Shown: positions 48,294 through 56,718, counted from the stretch's first letter. The stretch: DNA of 64,000 nt from Lacrimispora saccharolytica (GCA_016899975.1 JACJJN010000013.1:32072-96071); one strand, 5' to 3'. Program-made: numbers and translations. Notes: generated from the letters alone by a model not told the origin.

Positions 48294-48911
48294 TTACAGT
48301 TCATCGAACACAACCGGAATCTGTCTGCGGAATTCTTCCAGTACCATACCCGCAATCTCCCTGATCTGCGGATGAGCGGCACTTGCGGTGCGAAGACGGA
48401 AGAAATGTCTCCACTCACGCAGATTCATCGTCACAACGATCTCTGTTTTGAGGCTGTTTGGCAGAATACTGCGTGCTTCCTGTGCAGAAGCCCCCATTTC
48501 GATCAGCTTCATATACTGATCCTCAATCTGCTGCATCGACTCTTTCCACAGGGCATACTCCGGAGAATCCTCTTTCCAGAATACTGGCTTAATAAAGGTC
48601 AGCTCATTGCCAAACTTATCTTTCTGATAATTGCAGTATCTTGTACTCTCCTGACTGTAGCTTGCCACACGATGGCGAACGATCTCATGGGTCACGCCTC
48701 GGTCGCACACCATTTTGACAGAGATTTTTTCATGCTCGATGACTGATTCATGTCCTCTCTTCAGGATATTTCTGATAAACTTTTCTGCAGAATCCTCTGT
48801 AATCAGGTCCTCACTCTTATAGCAGACCCTGCCGATTCTTTCAATTTTCTGCAGCATCTTTTTGCCGTCCAATTCATCCAGTATTTCAAAATACGGTTCA
48901 ATAATTCTCAT
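48294..48911 (-). CDS. thyX: Flavin-dependent thymidylate synthase ThyX
   Basis: ThyX makes dTMP using FAD and methylene-tetrahydrofolate. The 205 residues contain the signature RHRVASYSQESTR (RHR-x7-S) and, further on, NLREWRHFFRLRTASAAHPQIRE. The same organism may lack ThyA. It lies 45 bp upstream of nusB in the same direction. Confidence 0.96.
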   Translation of the reverse strand: MRIIEPYFEILDELDGKKMLQKIERIGRVCYKSEDLITEDSAEKFIRNILKRGHESVIEHEKISVKMVCDRGVTHEIVRHRVASYSQESTRYCNYQKDKFGNELTFIKPVFWKEDSPEYALWKESMQQIEDQYMKLIEMGASAQEARSILPNSLKTEIVVTMNLREWRHFFRLRTASAAHPQIREIAGMVLEEFRRQIPVVFDEL

Positions 48912-48952
48912 AAAACTTCCTTTCTGTATTCACTCTGTTGTATTTCAAAAAG

Positions 48953-48999
48953 AAAACCGCGAAAGGTCAGCCAAATTTCTCAACCATCCCCCGCGGTTT
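48953..48999 (-). terminator. Terminator after the Asp23 gene
   Basis: GAAACCGCG/CGCGGTTTTC outer stem with an inner GGTT..GACC region, then TTTTTG on the minus strand, 9 nt past the Asp23 stop. Confidence 0.75.
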
Positions 49000-49008
49000 C
49001 AGCTTCTC

Positions 49009-49401
49009 TTATTTCGTCTGTTCCATATCTACGCCTGCAATTGCCACGTTTACATCGGAAACTTCCAGTCCTGTCATATTTTCAATGGCTGCTTTTACCT
49101 TTTCCTGCACGGTCTGGCTGGTTTCCGGAATTCCGTAGCCATATTTGATATTCAGCGCCAGATCCACGCAGACCACACCGTCCAGCACATCTACCTTGAC
49201 ACCTTTGGAAAGGTTTTTCATGCCCAGTTTTCCCACCAGTTCATTGGTGATATTTCCCGCCATGGAGGCCACTCCTTCCACTTCCGTAGCGGCAAGGCCG
49301 GCGATAATAGCTACCACTTCGTCGGCGATCTGAACAGTTCCGATTCCCTCATCATCATATATCGTATAAGTGTCTCTCTTTTGGTTCTTTGTATCTGCCA
49401 T
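49009..49401 (-). CDS. Asp23/Gls24 family envelope stress-type protein
   Basis: The 130-residue product has the Asp23 core: GTVQIADEVVAIIAGLAATEVEGVASM, the middle KGVKVDVLDGVVCVDLALNIKYG, and YGIPETSQTVQEKVKAAIENMTG, then SDVNVAIAGVDM. These proteins sit near the membrane and are linked to cell-envelope homeostasis. The ATG at 49401 follows AGGAGG by 7 nt. In Clostridia it is often upstream of the nusB operon. Confidence 0.92.
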   Translation of the reverse strand: MADTKNQKRDTYTIYDDEGIGTVQIADEVVAIIAGLAATEVEGVASMAGNITNELVGKLGMKNLSKGVKVDVLDGVVCVDLALNIKYGYGIPETSQTVQEKVKAAIENMTGLEVSDVNVAIAGVDMEQTK

Positions 49402-49478
49402 TTCGAAACCTCCTTCGGCTAAACTTTCTATTATTATACCAAACCTTCCACAAAAATAAAAGCAGTTTTTCCAAAATG

Positions 49479-49510
49479 AAAAGGGACGGCGCACGGCCCG
49501 TCCCCCTTTT
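49479..49510 (-). terminator. Terminator overlapping the sdaAA stop
   Basis: AAAAGGGGGACGG pairs with CCGTCCCTTTT (one bulge), followed by CATTTTGG on the minus strand. The stop codon lies inside the stem. Confidence 0.75.
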
Positions 49511-50390
49511 ATTTTCCTCCCGGAGTCACTGTCTTGGTGATGGCTTGTTTTCCATCCGGCGTTGCCGCCAGGCCGCCTTCTCCGGTTTCCTTCAGGGAGG
49601 GATGCATCTGCTCTCCTACCTGGCGCATCGCGTCGATGACCTGGTCCGGGGAAATCCGGCTTTCAATTCCTGCCAGTGCCATATCTGCCGCGGACAGTGC
49701 ATTGACCGCTCCGATCACATTTCGTTTCACGCATGGCACTTCCACCAAGCCTCCCACGGGATCGCACACAAGTCCCAGGAGATTTTTCAGCGCCATCGCC
49801 GCCGCGTGAGAAATCTGTTTTTCATTTCCGCCGCGGAGAGTCACAAGCGCTCCTGCCGCCATTGCGCTGGCAGAACCGATCTCTGCCTGGCAGCCGCCCA
49901 ATGCTCCGGCGATAAATGCACGGCTGGCAATCACCTGCCCGATGCCTGCCGCTACATAGAGGGCATCCACAATTTCTTCATCGGATGCCTTCCACTCTCT
50001 CTGATAGTTCACCAGCACCGCAGGCAGAACTCCGCAGGCCCCTGCGGTCGGGGCTGCGACGATCCGTTTCATACAGGCATTGGATTCTCCCATTTCCAGC
50101 GCGGAGGAAATGACCTTGCCCACAAATCCTCCGCTCAGCGGTTCCTCTTTTTCCACATATTCCCGCATTTTTCCTCCGGCTCCGCCTACCAGGCCGCTGT
50201 TGGAACGGAGTGCGGCATCGTATCCGTCCGACGCTTCTTTCATCGCTTTCCACATTCCGTGCATGGTTGTTCGGGAATCTTCTCTGCTCACGCCGCGCTC
50301 GTTGAGATCATCCAGCAGTACCGCCTCCGAAAAGGAAATGCCCTCCGCCCGGCAGCGCTCTTCTATTTCCTGCAGTGATTTATACGCCAT
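49509..50390 (-). CDS. sdaAA: L-serine dehydratase alpha subunit (Fe-S)
   Basis: With the beta subunit it turns L-serine into pyruvate and ammonia using an oxygen-sensitive [4Fe-4S] cluster. The 293 residues include APTAGACGVLPAVL, AGALGGCQAEIGSASAMAAG and LVCDPVGGLVEVPCVKRN with cluster-ligand Cys. ATG at 50390 is 9 nt after AGGAG and overlaps the sdaAB stop, so they are coupled. The separate alpha and beta chains are typical of Clostridia and Bacilli. Confidence 0.95.
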   Translation of the reverse strand: MAYKSLQEIEERCRAEGISFSEAVLLDDLNERGVSREDSRTTMHGMWKAMKEASDGYDAALRSNSGLVGGAGGKMREYVEKEEPLSGGFVGKVISSALEMGESNACMKRIVAAPTAGACGVLPAVLVNYQREWKASDEEIVDALYVAAGIGQVIASRAFIAGALGGCQAEIGSASAMAAGALVTLRGGNEKQISHAAAMALKNLLGLVCDPVGGLVEVPCVKRNVIGAVNALSAADMALAGIESRISPDQVIDAMRQVGEQMHPSLKETGEGGLAATPDGKQAITKTVTPGGK

Positions 50391-51063
50391 CCTGTTCTTC
50401 TCCTTCTGCCGCATTGATATAGGTTACTTTTTTGATCCCTTCCTGCTGCTCCAGCCATCCCAGCATCTCTTTTGGAATCTCTTTGTCCGCCTCGATGACC
50501 ATAACGGCAATGCCGCCTCTCCGGTCACGATACAGGGACATATTCGCGATGTTGATGTTGCTTTCAAACAGCATAGAGGTAACTTTCGCAACAAGACCCG
50601 GCTGGTCAATGTTGTGGACGATCAGTGTCGGCATTTCGCAGGTACAGTTTACCTCGATTCCATCCAGACGGTTGATCATGATCCTGCCGCCGCCCAGAGA
50701 GCTTGCCTGTACCTCCAGCTTTCTGCCGGAGATGCCTTCCACGTTCAGCACCGCAGTGTTGGGATGCGCTCCGGAAAGGCTGACTTCCTCAATCTGAAAT
50801 TCCATCTGCTCCTGCTTTGCCAGCTCAAAACTGGCGGGAATCCGGATATCATCCGGCTCCATGCCCAGCAGTCCTGCCACCAGCGCCCGGTCTGTTCCGT
50901 GTCCTTTTCCGGTCGCGGCAAAGGAACCGTACATTCCGATCCTGGCTGTCTTTACTTTTTCTCCCAGCAGCCTTCTTGTGATCAGGCCGATCCGCACGGC
51001 TCCCGCTGTATGGGAACTGGATGGTCCTACCATCACAGGGCCAAGTATATCAAATATATTCAT
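50380..51063 (-). CDS. sdaAB: L-serine dehydratase beta subunit
   Basis: The 227 residues begin NIFDILGPVMVGPSSSHTAGAVRIG, the signature of the beta chain, and end with an ACT domain (TLIVHNIDQPGLVAKVTSML) that may bind serine. It pairs with sdaAA, which overlaps its end by 11 bp. Confidence 0.95.
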   Translation of the reverse strand: MNIFDILGPVMVGPSSSHTAGAVRIGLITRRLLGEKVKTARIGMYGSFAATGKGHGTDRALVAGLLGMEPDDIRIPASFELAKQEQMEFQIEEVSLSGAHPNTAVLNVEGISGRKLEVQASSLGGGRIMINRLDGIEVNCTCEMPTLIVHNIDQPGLVAKVTSMLFESNINIANMSLYRDRRGGIAVMVIEADKEIPKEMLGWLEQQEGIKKVTYINAAEGEEQDGV

Positions 51064-51092
51064 CTGTTTTTCCTTTCACATTTCGGAATGCA

Positions 51093-51188
51093 GTAACCGT
51101 TCATCCAACGGAACTGTTACCGGCACCCGGCGATAAAAAACCGCTTCGCGATCAACCGGATGCCCACAGGCACTATGTTTTCATACGG
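51093..51188 (+). repeat. Dispersed structured repeat, long form copy B
   Basis: Leading near-palindrome GTAACCGTTC/GAACTGTTAC (51093-51120), then GGCACCCGG/CCGGATGCC stem around CCGCTTCGCGAT, then CACTATGTTTTCATACGG. It has the same layout as copy A at 26652-26750, with stem bases changed on both sides. It lies 23 bp beyond the prfC stop and before the sdaAB start. Confidence 0.65.
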
Positions 51189-51210
51189 CTGTTCCGCCGT
51201 TACGATTGCA

Positions 51211-52803
51211 TTAATTCCTGCTGAATTCTTCCAGCTTCAGGTTCTCATTTCGTTCTTCTACCATTCCGACGCTCCACGGATTGACAAACAGCAGCAGCGG
51301 ATTTCCTTTCAGGTCCATGACCTTCTTCATATCGGAGGTTCCGGCGATGCGGTCCACATCCACTTCTTCTTTGTTGGCGATCCAGCGGATATGTTCGTAT
51401 GGAAGATTCTCCAGACGGATATCTACATTATATTCATTTTCCAGACGATATTTCAATACATCGAACTGTAGAACACCTACGACTCCGACGATGATCTCCT
51501 CCATACCGCCTTTGTACTCCTGGAAAATCTGGATCGCGCCTTCCTGGGCGATCTGATTGATTCCTTTCACGAACTGCTTTCTCTTCATGGAATCCAGAAG
51601 ACGGACTCTTGCAAAATGTTCCGGGGCGAACGTAGGAATTCCCTCATAGGCAAATTTCTTGCCTGGGGTGCAGACGGTATCCCCGATGGAGAAGATGCCC
51701 GGATCAAATACACCGATGATATCTCCGGCAAACGCCTCATCCACCACATGGCGGTCGCTTGCCATCATCTGCTGCGGCTGGGAAAGACGCATTTTTTTAT
51801 CGCCCTGTACATGATAAACTTCCATACCGGCATCAAACCGTCCGGAACAAATTCTCATGAATGCGATCCTGTCTCTGTGTGCCTTGTTCATATTCGCCTG
51901 GATCTTGAAGACAAAAGCTGAGAAATCTTCTTTCATCGGATCCACAATGCCGCAGTCTGCCTTTCTTGGCAGCGGGGAAGACGTCATATTGAGGAAATGG
52001 CGCAGGAATGTCTCCACACCGAAGTTTGTCAGAGCGGAACCGAAAAATACCGGGGAAAGTTCTCCTTTGCTGACCAGTTCTTGGTCAAATTCCGCACTGG
52101 CGCCGTCCAGAAGTTCAATCTCCTCCAGCAGCTGCTCTTTCTGTTCCTCGTCCACAACATCCATCAGATGCGGATCGTCCAGATCGATCTCTTCCTCGAT
52201 TCCTTCCTTGGTTCCCTTCATGGTATCGGAAAAAGTCAGTACCTTATTGGTATTTCTGTCGTAAACTCCGCGGAATCTCTTTCCGGAACCGATTGGCCAG
52301 TTGATCGGGCATGTGGCGATTCCCAGCTCTTTTTCGATTTCGTCCAAAAGATCGAACGTATCGTTTGCATCCCGGTCCATCTTGTTGATAAAGGTAAAGA
52401 TCGGGATATGACGCATTACGCAGACCTTAAACAGTTTTCTCGTCTGTGCCTCGACGCCCTTGGAACCGTCGATCACCATGACCGCGGAATCCGCTGCCAT
52501 CAGGGTACGGTAAGTATCCTCTGAGAAATCCTGGTGTCCCGGAGTATCCAGGATATTGATGCAGTATCCATCGTAATTAAACTGCAGAACGGAGGAAGTG
52601 ACGGAAATACCACGTTCCTTTTCAATCTCCATCCAGTCAGAAACCGCATGGCGGGCGGTCGCTTTTCCCTTGACGGAACCAGCCAGATTGATCGCTCCTC
52701 CGTACAGAAGGAACTTCTCGGTCAATGTGGTTTTACCGGCATCCGGATGCGAGATGATCGCGAATGTCCGGCGTTTTTCTATTTCTTTTGTATAATCAGC
52801 CAC
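51211..52803 (-). CDS. prfC: Peptide chain release factor 3
   Basis: RF3 is a GTPase that recycles RF1/RF2 after peptide release. The 530-residue product has GTPase motifs SHPDAGKTTLTEK (G1), DTPGHQDF (G3) and NKMDRDAND (G4), then EF-G-like domains II and III. GTG at 52803 lies 9 nt after AAGGAG; an ATG at 52809 lies only 3 nt from it, and further open codons upstream look non-coding. Confidence 0.94.
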   Translation of the reverse strand: MADYTKEIEKRRTFAIISHPDAGKTTLTEKFLLYGGAINLAGSVKGKATARHAVSDWMEIEKERGISVTSSVLQFNYDGYCINILDTPGHQDFSEDTYRTLMAADSAVMVIDGSKGVEAQTRKLFKVCVMRHIPIFTFINKMDRDANDTFDLLDEIEKELGIATCPINWPIGSGKRFRGVYDRNTNKVLTFSDTMKGTKEGIEEEIDLDDPHLMDVVDEEQKEQLLEEIELLDGASAEFDQELVSKGELSPVFFGSALTNFGVETFLRHFLNMTSSPLPRKADCGIVDPMKEDFSAFVFKIQANMNKAHRDRIAFMRICSGRFDAGMEVYHVQGDKKMRLSQPQQMMASDRHVVDEAFAGDIIGVFDPGIFSIGDTVCTPGKKFAYEGIPTFAPEHFARVRLLDSMKRKQFVKGINQIAQEGAIQIFQEYKGGMEEIIVGVVGVLQFDVLKYRLENEYNVDIRLENLPYEHIRWIANKEEVDVDRIAGTSDMKKVMDLKGNPLLLFVNPWSVGMVEERNENLKLEEFSRN

Positions 52804-53185
52804 GGGCATACTCTCCTTATTTTGCGAATTTTTTCCGGAATCCTGCAGAATGGGGGCTTTGCGGTTCCGGGGGGATTCTGTTTTACTCTTTTTCTGGTAC
52901 ATTTTAGTATATCTCATGCTGTACTGTCAAGGGATAAGCGGACGCCGGTTTTCTGTGTGTGGAGGGTGGATATGTATTTTCGATAGAAAGAAGTTTGTTT
53001 TGCTTTTTGTATGTCAACTTTTTTGTTGTTTGCTTTTCAGTTCTCTCCAGTCTTCTTCCAGCATCGCTCTCAAAATGCCGTCTAAACGTTTTTGACGCTC
53101 TGAAAGCCTTGTGGAATAAACGTTTCAAGCCGCCTACTGCATAACAATGCAAAGTGTCTTCAAATCGTCAATCTGAAATTTGTAC
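52804..53185. other. Intergenic stretch without recognised genes
   Basis: AT-rich sequence upstream of prfC. An open frame on the minus strand (52904-53152, basic, ending in low-similarity sequence) has no ribosome site and no recognisable motifs. It may be debris of the neighbouring acquired region. Confidence 0.35.
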
Positions 53186-53497
53186 TTATGAATATATCTT
53201 ATTTTTTATACGCAAGCTTGCTTCTATGTGCATAATCCAGTGTCTTGAAAATGGCATTTGTATTAGCCCTCGAATATCTTTACCGCACCAATAATCAATA
53301 AGCCAAATTGCATTTTCATCGTTACTCACAACGTTTAATAATTTTAACTGTTCTTTTCTTTCTTCTGATATTTTATTTTTCAATTTATCATAGGATAAAC
53401 TATTGATTATCTTCTCAGTGCTATCCTCCAACAATGCCGATTTTCTGCCTTTCAACAACATGATTATACCATTTATCCAATGCAATCTCAATTCCAT
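53186..53497 (-). CDS. Hypothetical protein
   Basis: The 103-residue frame is AT-rich and protein-like (amphipathic helices, Trp and Cys), beginning MELRLHWINGIIMLLKGRKS and ending HWIMHIEASLRIKNKIYS. The ATG sits 2 nt after the relaxase-like stop and lacks a clear ribosome site, so it may be a fragment. I do not recognise the family. Confidence 0.35.
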   Translation of the reverse strand: MELRLHWINGIIMLLKGRKSALLEDSTEKIINSLSYDKLKNKISEERKEQLKLLNVVSNDENAIWLIDYWCGKDIRGLIQMPFSRHWIMHIEASLRIKNKIYS

Positions 53498-53498
53498 A

Positions 53499-53642
53499 TC
53501 ACGCCATTTGCTTTGTCTGTAAATTGCTATACAAGCGACGTTTCTTTTCGAACAAGTCGGTAACCTCGGGTTTCCATGCTTTCAGCTTCAGCACATTATC
53601 TTTCCCTAAGCGCTCTTTTAGGTAACACTCGGCGGTCTGATA
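53499..53642 (-). pseudogene. Fragment of a mobilisation relaxase C-terminus
   Basis: This frame reads YQTAECYLKERLGKDNV then LKLKAWKPEVTDLFEKKRRLY, resembling the C-terminal part of Firmicute relaxases (a YLK...G...PLKAWK...L...K..LY pattern). An in-frame stop lies just upstream, and the N-terminal catalytic domain is absent. It marks a decayed integrative or mobilisable element. Assignment is by eye and could be wrong. Confidence 0.4.
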
Positions 53643-53817
53643 CAAGCAAAAGACACTTCATGCGCCATGCGGCAGCGATTTGCATGGCAGTAGGTAATAG
53701 CGGCATATTTCTGGACGATCGTACAATATACTTCAAACTGGCGAGAACGGCAACGGTGCTCCCAAAAACAACAAGAAGCGTCCTTTGATATGGCATACCA
53801 AAAAACGCTTCTGTCTG
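53643..53817. other. Remnant DNA between relaxase fragment and XRE gene
   Basis: Short open frames occur on both strands but none has a ribosome site or a recognisable domain. It is probably more debris of the element. Confidence 0.3.
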
Positions 53818-54012
53818 CTACTCTACAGTGAAAATTTCTTCGATTGTCACATTAAACACTTTTGCAATATTCCACGCTAACACTAAAGAGGGATTGTATC
53901 TGCCTTTTTCAAGGTTTCCTATCGTTTCCCGGCGTACACCCACTAACTTAGCTAAATCCTCTTGTTTCATATCATATCTGGCTCTGTACTCCTTAATCCT
54001 GTTTTTTATCAT
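53818..54012 (-). CDS. XRE-family transcriptional regulator (Cro/C1 type)
   Basis: The 64-residue helix-turn-helix protein reads [42 protein letters not shown] and ends [13 protein letters not shown], typical of short YgzD-like regulators paired with DUF3796 membrane proteins. The start overlaps the upstream membrane gene by 4 nt. The operator overlapping the shared promoter (54381-54423) is its probable target. Confidence 0.85.
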   Translation of the reverse strand: MIKNRIKEYRARYDMKQEDLAKLVGVRRETIGNLEKGRYNPSLVLAWNIAKVFNVTIEEIFTVE

Positions 54013-54362
54013 TCCTGCGCCCCTTTTTGCTCTTTCCATTCCAGTATCATTAAAATAATCGTAAATGTGAAGATAGCAACAGCAAAACTTAACCCAAAAG
54101 CCATAGGGATAGAAGAAGAAATATCGTAAAGCGTTGAACAAATAAACATAAACGGAACAAGAAAAATCATTTCTGCAAAAAAGGCAAAAGTAGCAGATTT
54201 CTGAACATTCTGTTGGAACAGCTCATCGGGAATAATCCAAAAATAACGAATGTAATAGGCAAAGCCAAAAAATCCATACAATCCTGTATTTCCAGTTTTC
54301 CATCCCAGTATAGCAATTAAGGAAAGTAACGATAGCATCCCTAAATAATTTATCTTTTTCAC
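54009..54362 (-). CDS. DUF3796-like membrane protein
   Basis: The 117-residue product has a basic start [20 protein letters not shown], an aromatic stretch [20 protein letters not shown], a polar [14 protein letters not shown] turn and further helices to [10 protein letters not shown]. This matches DUF3796, usually encoded just before a small XRE regulator, as here. GTG at 54362 follows GGAGGAG by 7 nt. Function unknown; such pairs are common cargo in Firmicutes. Confidence 0.7.
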   Translation of the reverse strand: MKKINYLGMLSLLSLIAILGWKTGNTGLYGFFGFAYYIRYFWIIPDELFQQNVQKSATFAFFAEMIFLVPFMFICSTLYDISSSIPMAFGLSFAVAIFTFTIILMILEWKEQKGAQE

Positions 54363-54380
54363 AAAATCTCCTCCCTTTCT

Positions 54381-54423
54381 CATGTGGTATATTTCTATCT
54401 TTATATTATAAATATACCACATG
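54381..54423 (-). promoter_or_regulatory. Operator: 14-bp perfect inverted repeat
   Basis: CATGTGGTATATTT (54381-54394) and AAATATACCACATG (54410-54423) flank 15 bp. The repeat overlaps the -10 element of the promoter of the DUF3796-XRE pair, so binding would repress transcription. Confidence 0.75.
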
Positions 54424-54439
54424 CAAATAAGGAAGTCAA
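54411..54439 (-). promoter_or_regulatory. Promoter of the DUF3796-XRE pair
   Basis: TTGACT (54434-54439), 17-bp spacer, TATATT (54411-54416) on the minus strand, overlapping the operator. Confidence 0.75.
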
Positions 54440-54498
54440 TCTCTATGGATAAATAACAAGCCGAGAATCACGGATTTTCAGAACCATATCATACCATA

Positions 54499-54522
54499 CT
54501 GCAGATGCTGTGCCATCTGCAG
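54499..54522. terminator. Hairpin after the small Cys protein gene
   Basis: A 9-bp perfect stem (CTGCAGATG/CATCTGCAG) lies 4 nt past the stop of the 54526-54735 gene. No U-tract is present, so termination is uncertain. Confidence 0.4.
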
Positions 54523-54525
54523 ATT

Positions 54526-54735
54526 TCATCCTCTGTTTTTGTCTTTCATTTCTCCTTTGTCGCTGCATATCTCCTTTTCCGCCTTCGCCATATACGGAAA
54601 CAGTTCCTGGTACATTTCGATCTGTTCTTCCGATTCCGGCAGCGCAGGGATCAGTCCTGTGCAGTCCTGAGCGGAGCAGGCAAAGCCTGTATCCTGGTTA
54701 ATTCCATAGGGATCTTTTTCTTTTTTATTCGCCAT
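54526..54735 (-). CDS. Small conserved-looking protein of unknown function
   Basis: The 69-residue, charged, soluble product begins MANKKEKDPYGINQDTGFAC and has two Cys in FACSAQDCTGLIPALP, then an amphipathic helix. AAGGA precedes the ATG by 6 nt. The family is not recognised; the pair of Cys could bind metal or form a disulfide. Confidence 0.5.
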   Translation of the reverse strand: MANKKEKDPYGINQDTGFACSAQDCTGLIPALPESEEQIEMYQELFPYMAKAEKEICSDKGEMKDKNRG

Positions 54736-54786
54736 TGTTTATCCTTCTTTCTGTTCTGGATTTTCCTGCAAAGTGAAACGTGCCGA

Positions 54787-54817
54787 TTGCAGGGATGTAT
54801 TTTCAAACACGCTCTAG
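54787..54817 (-). repeat. Short dispersed motif, copy 4
   Basis: On the minus strand CTAGAGCGTGTTTGAAAATA then CATCCCTGCAA, closely matching the 16900-16930 copy. Its CTAG overlaps the first base pairs of the foldback at 54814. Confidence 0.55.
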
Positions 54818-54978
54818 TACAGCGACTACCAAATAACCGCCACATTCACTTGCCTGCTTTCCCGATTGCACAGGACAAAAATACTCAGCGTAGCCCGCTA
54901 CGCCTGCGTTTTTTGTCCAGCACACTCGAAAAAGCATTCTGCGCGAATGTAGCAGTTATTTAATATTCGCTGTACTAG
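54814..54978. repeat. 165-bp foldback (MITE-like) element
   Basis: The ends CTAGTACAGCGA and TCGCTGTACTAG are perfectly complementary. The arms (about 80 bp each) pair at roughly three quarters of positions, through AAATAAC, ACATTC, GGACAAAAA and GCGTAGC, to a 3-nt CCC loop near 54897. No gene fits inside. It accounts for most of the 401-bp gap between 54735 and 55137. Confidence 0.8.
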
Positions 54979-55136
54979 TTAGTCTCTCCAAAATCCCCTC
55001 TGCTATCCAAGCTTGTAAAAAACGGCAGGATGCTTTATACTGAAGAAGACCGGTCTTTTTCGGCAGTATCCTGTTTTCGGATTTTCTGCGGAAAGGATCT
55101 GTCGCACACCAAAGAAAATAGGAAAGGAATCAATCT

Positions 55137-56078
55137 ATGCTTCTGCCTTCCGAATGGCTTGGCAAGCCTTATTATTCGCTGGATGCGTATCTGAAAAAAG
55201 AATTTGGCGAGAAAGTTTACAAGCTTTCTTTAGACGGCGGGATGACCTGTCCGAACCGGGACGGTACCTGCGGAACCAGAGGCTGTATTTTCTGCAGCGC
55301 GGGCGGTTCCGGGGATTTCGCCGGTGACCGGAGACTTTCCATTACGGAACAGCTTCAGGCGCAGAAAGCTATGATCCGGAACAAGCGGCCGGTCCGAAAG
55401 TATATCGCATATTTTCAGGCATACACCAATACCTATGCGCCGGTGGAATATCTGGAACAGATTTTTACGGAAGCCATCGCCGACCCTGAGGTAGTGGTGC
55501 TTTCCATTGCCACACGGCCAGACTGTCTGAAATCGGATGTTCTGGAACTGCTGGAACGGCTGAACCAACAAAAACCTGTCTGGGTGGAGCTGGGACTTCA
55601 GACGATCCATGAATCCACTGCCAGCTATATCCGACGGGGATATCCGTTCTCCTGTTTTGAGACGGCACTTGAGGAACTGCACCGGCGGGAGATTTCTGTC
55701 ATCGTCCATACGATCCTCGGTCTGCCTTTTGAGACGGAGGAAATGGTTCTTGAGACCATGCGCTGCCTGAACCGGTATCCCATCAGCGGCATCAAGCTCC
55801 AGCTGCTCCATGTGCTGAAACACACCGATCTGGCGAAGGATTATCTGGACAGAAAATTTCAGGTACTGAGCCGTGATGCCTATCTTTCACTGGTCATGCG
55901 CTGTCTCGCACAGCTCCGCCCGGATCTTGTGATCCACCGGCTGACCGGGGACGGGCCGAAAGACTTGCTCATCGCCCCACTCTGGAGCCAGGCTAAACGT
56001 TCGGTTCTCAACGATCTGCATCATCGGCTGAAAGAAGAACAGATCTGGCAGGGAAAAGATTATTCCGACAATCCATAG
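55137..56078 (+). CDS. Radical SAM protein, YhcC/TIGR01212 type
   Basis: The 313-residue protein has an unusual cluster motif in CPNRDGTCGTRGCIFC (Cys-x6-Cys-x3-Cys-x2-Cys spacing of the family), then AGGSGDFAG, YFQAYTNTYAP, SIATRPDCL and GLQTIHESTASYIRRGY. TIGR01212 proteins are radical SAM enzymes of unknown substrate. Start ATG follows AGGAAAG-like sequence. Next gene begins 35 bp after its stop, so they may be co-transcribed. Confidence 0.88.
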   Translation: MLLPSEWLGKPYYSLDAYLKKEFGEKVYKLSLDGGMTCPNRDGTCGTRGCIFCSAGGSGDFAGDRRLSITEQLQAQKAMIRNKRPVRKYIAYFQAYTNTYAPVEYLEQIFTEAIADPEVVVLSIATRPDCLKSDVLELLERLNQQKPVWVELGLQTIHESTASYIRRGYPFSCFETALEELHRREISVIVHTILGLPFETEEMVLETMRCLNRYPISGIKLQLLHVLKHTDLAKDYLDRKFQVLSRDAYLSLVMRCLAQLRPDLVIHRLTGDGPKDLLIAPLWSQAKRSVLNDLHHRLKEEQIWQGKDYSDNP

Positions 56079-56112
56079 ACAAATGATTTCAAAAAGAAAG
56101 GACGGTGGGATT

Positions 56113-56631
56113 TTGATTGAATCCTCATTTACCCTGTACAAACTGATCATCCTGTACATGCTTCAGAAGGTAAACTTTCCGCTCACCAACGCACAAATCT
56201 CCGATTTTATTCTTGACCGGGGATACACGAATTATTTTCATCTTCAGCAGGCAATTTCGGAAATGCTGGACACACATCTGATCGAAGTGGAGACCATCCG
56301 GAATACTTCCTATTACCAGATGACGAAGGAAGGGTGCCATACCCTGGAATTTTTCGGAAAAGAAATTTCAGAGGAGATCCGGGACGACATTGACCAGTAT
56401 TTAAAGGAACACTCCTATGAAATGAGAAATGAAGTCTCCACCATTGCAGATTATTACAAAAACACACGGCAGGAATACGAAGTCCGCTGTCAGGTGCGGG
56501 AACAGAACAGTATTCTCATTGAACTGACCCTCACGGTGCCTTCGGAAAAAGCTGCCAAAGCCATCTGCAACAACTGGAAAACAAAGAATCAGGCGGTATA
56601 TTCTTTCCTGATGAAAACTCTGGCGGAATAG
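56113..56631 (+). CDS. DUF4364 family protein
   Basis: The 172-residue product reads SSFTLYKLIILYMLQKVNFPLTNAQISDFILDRGYTNYF and so on, matching DUF4364, a winged-helix-like Clostridial family of unknown role. TTG at 56113 follows AAAGGA/GGTGGG and gives the family N-terminus. An ATG at 56083 is open but has no ribosome site. Confidence 0.82.
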   Translation: MIESSFTLYKLIILYMLQKVNFPLTNAQISDFILDRGYTNYFHLQQAISEMLDTHLIEVETIRNTSYYQMTKEGCHTLEFFGKEISEEIRDDIDQYLKEHSYEMRNEVSTIADYYKNTRQEYEVRCQVREQNSILIELTLTVPSEKAAKAICNNWKTKNQAVYSFLMKTLAE

Positions 56632-56652
56632 GAAAGCAATTTTCTATGAAAT

Positions 56653-56714
56653 AAAACTCCTTTTCAGGAACGCAGGCTTCCACATCATCTGCTTTCCTGA
56701 AAAGGAGTTTTTAA
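56653..56714. terminator. Bidirectional terminator
   Basis: An 18-bp perfect inverted repeat (56653-56670, 56694-56711) has T-runs on both strands. It separates DUF4364 (+) from nagB (-). Confidence 0.88.
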
Positions 56715-56718
56715 TTAT

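Noticed and set aside
53576..53796. Short open frames on both strands between relaxase fragment and XRE gene
   Set aside because: They lack ribosome sites and recognised motifs, and they are mutually overlapping shadows.
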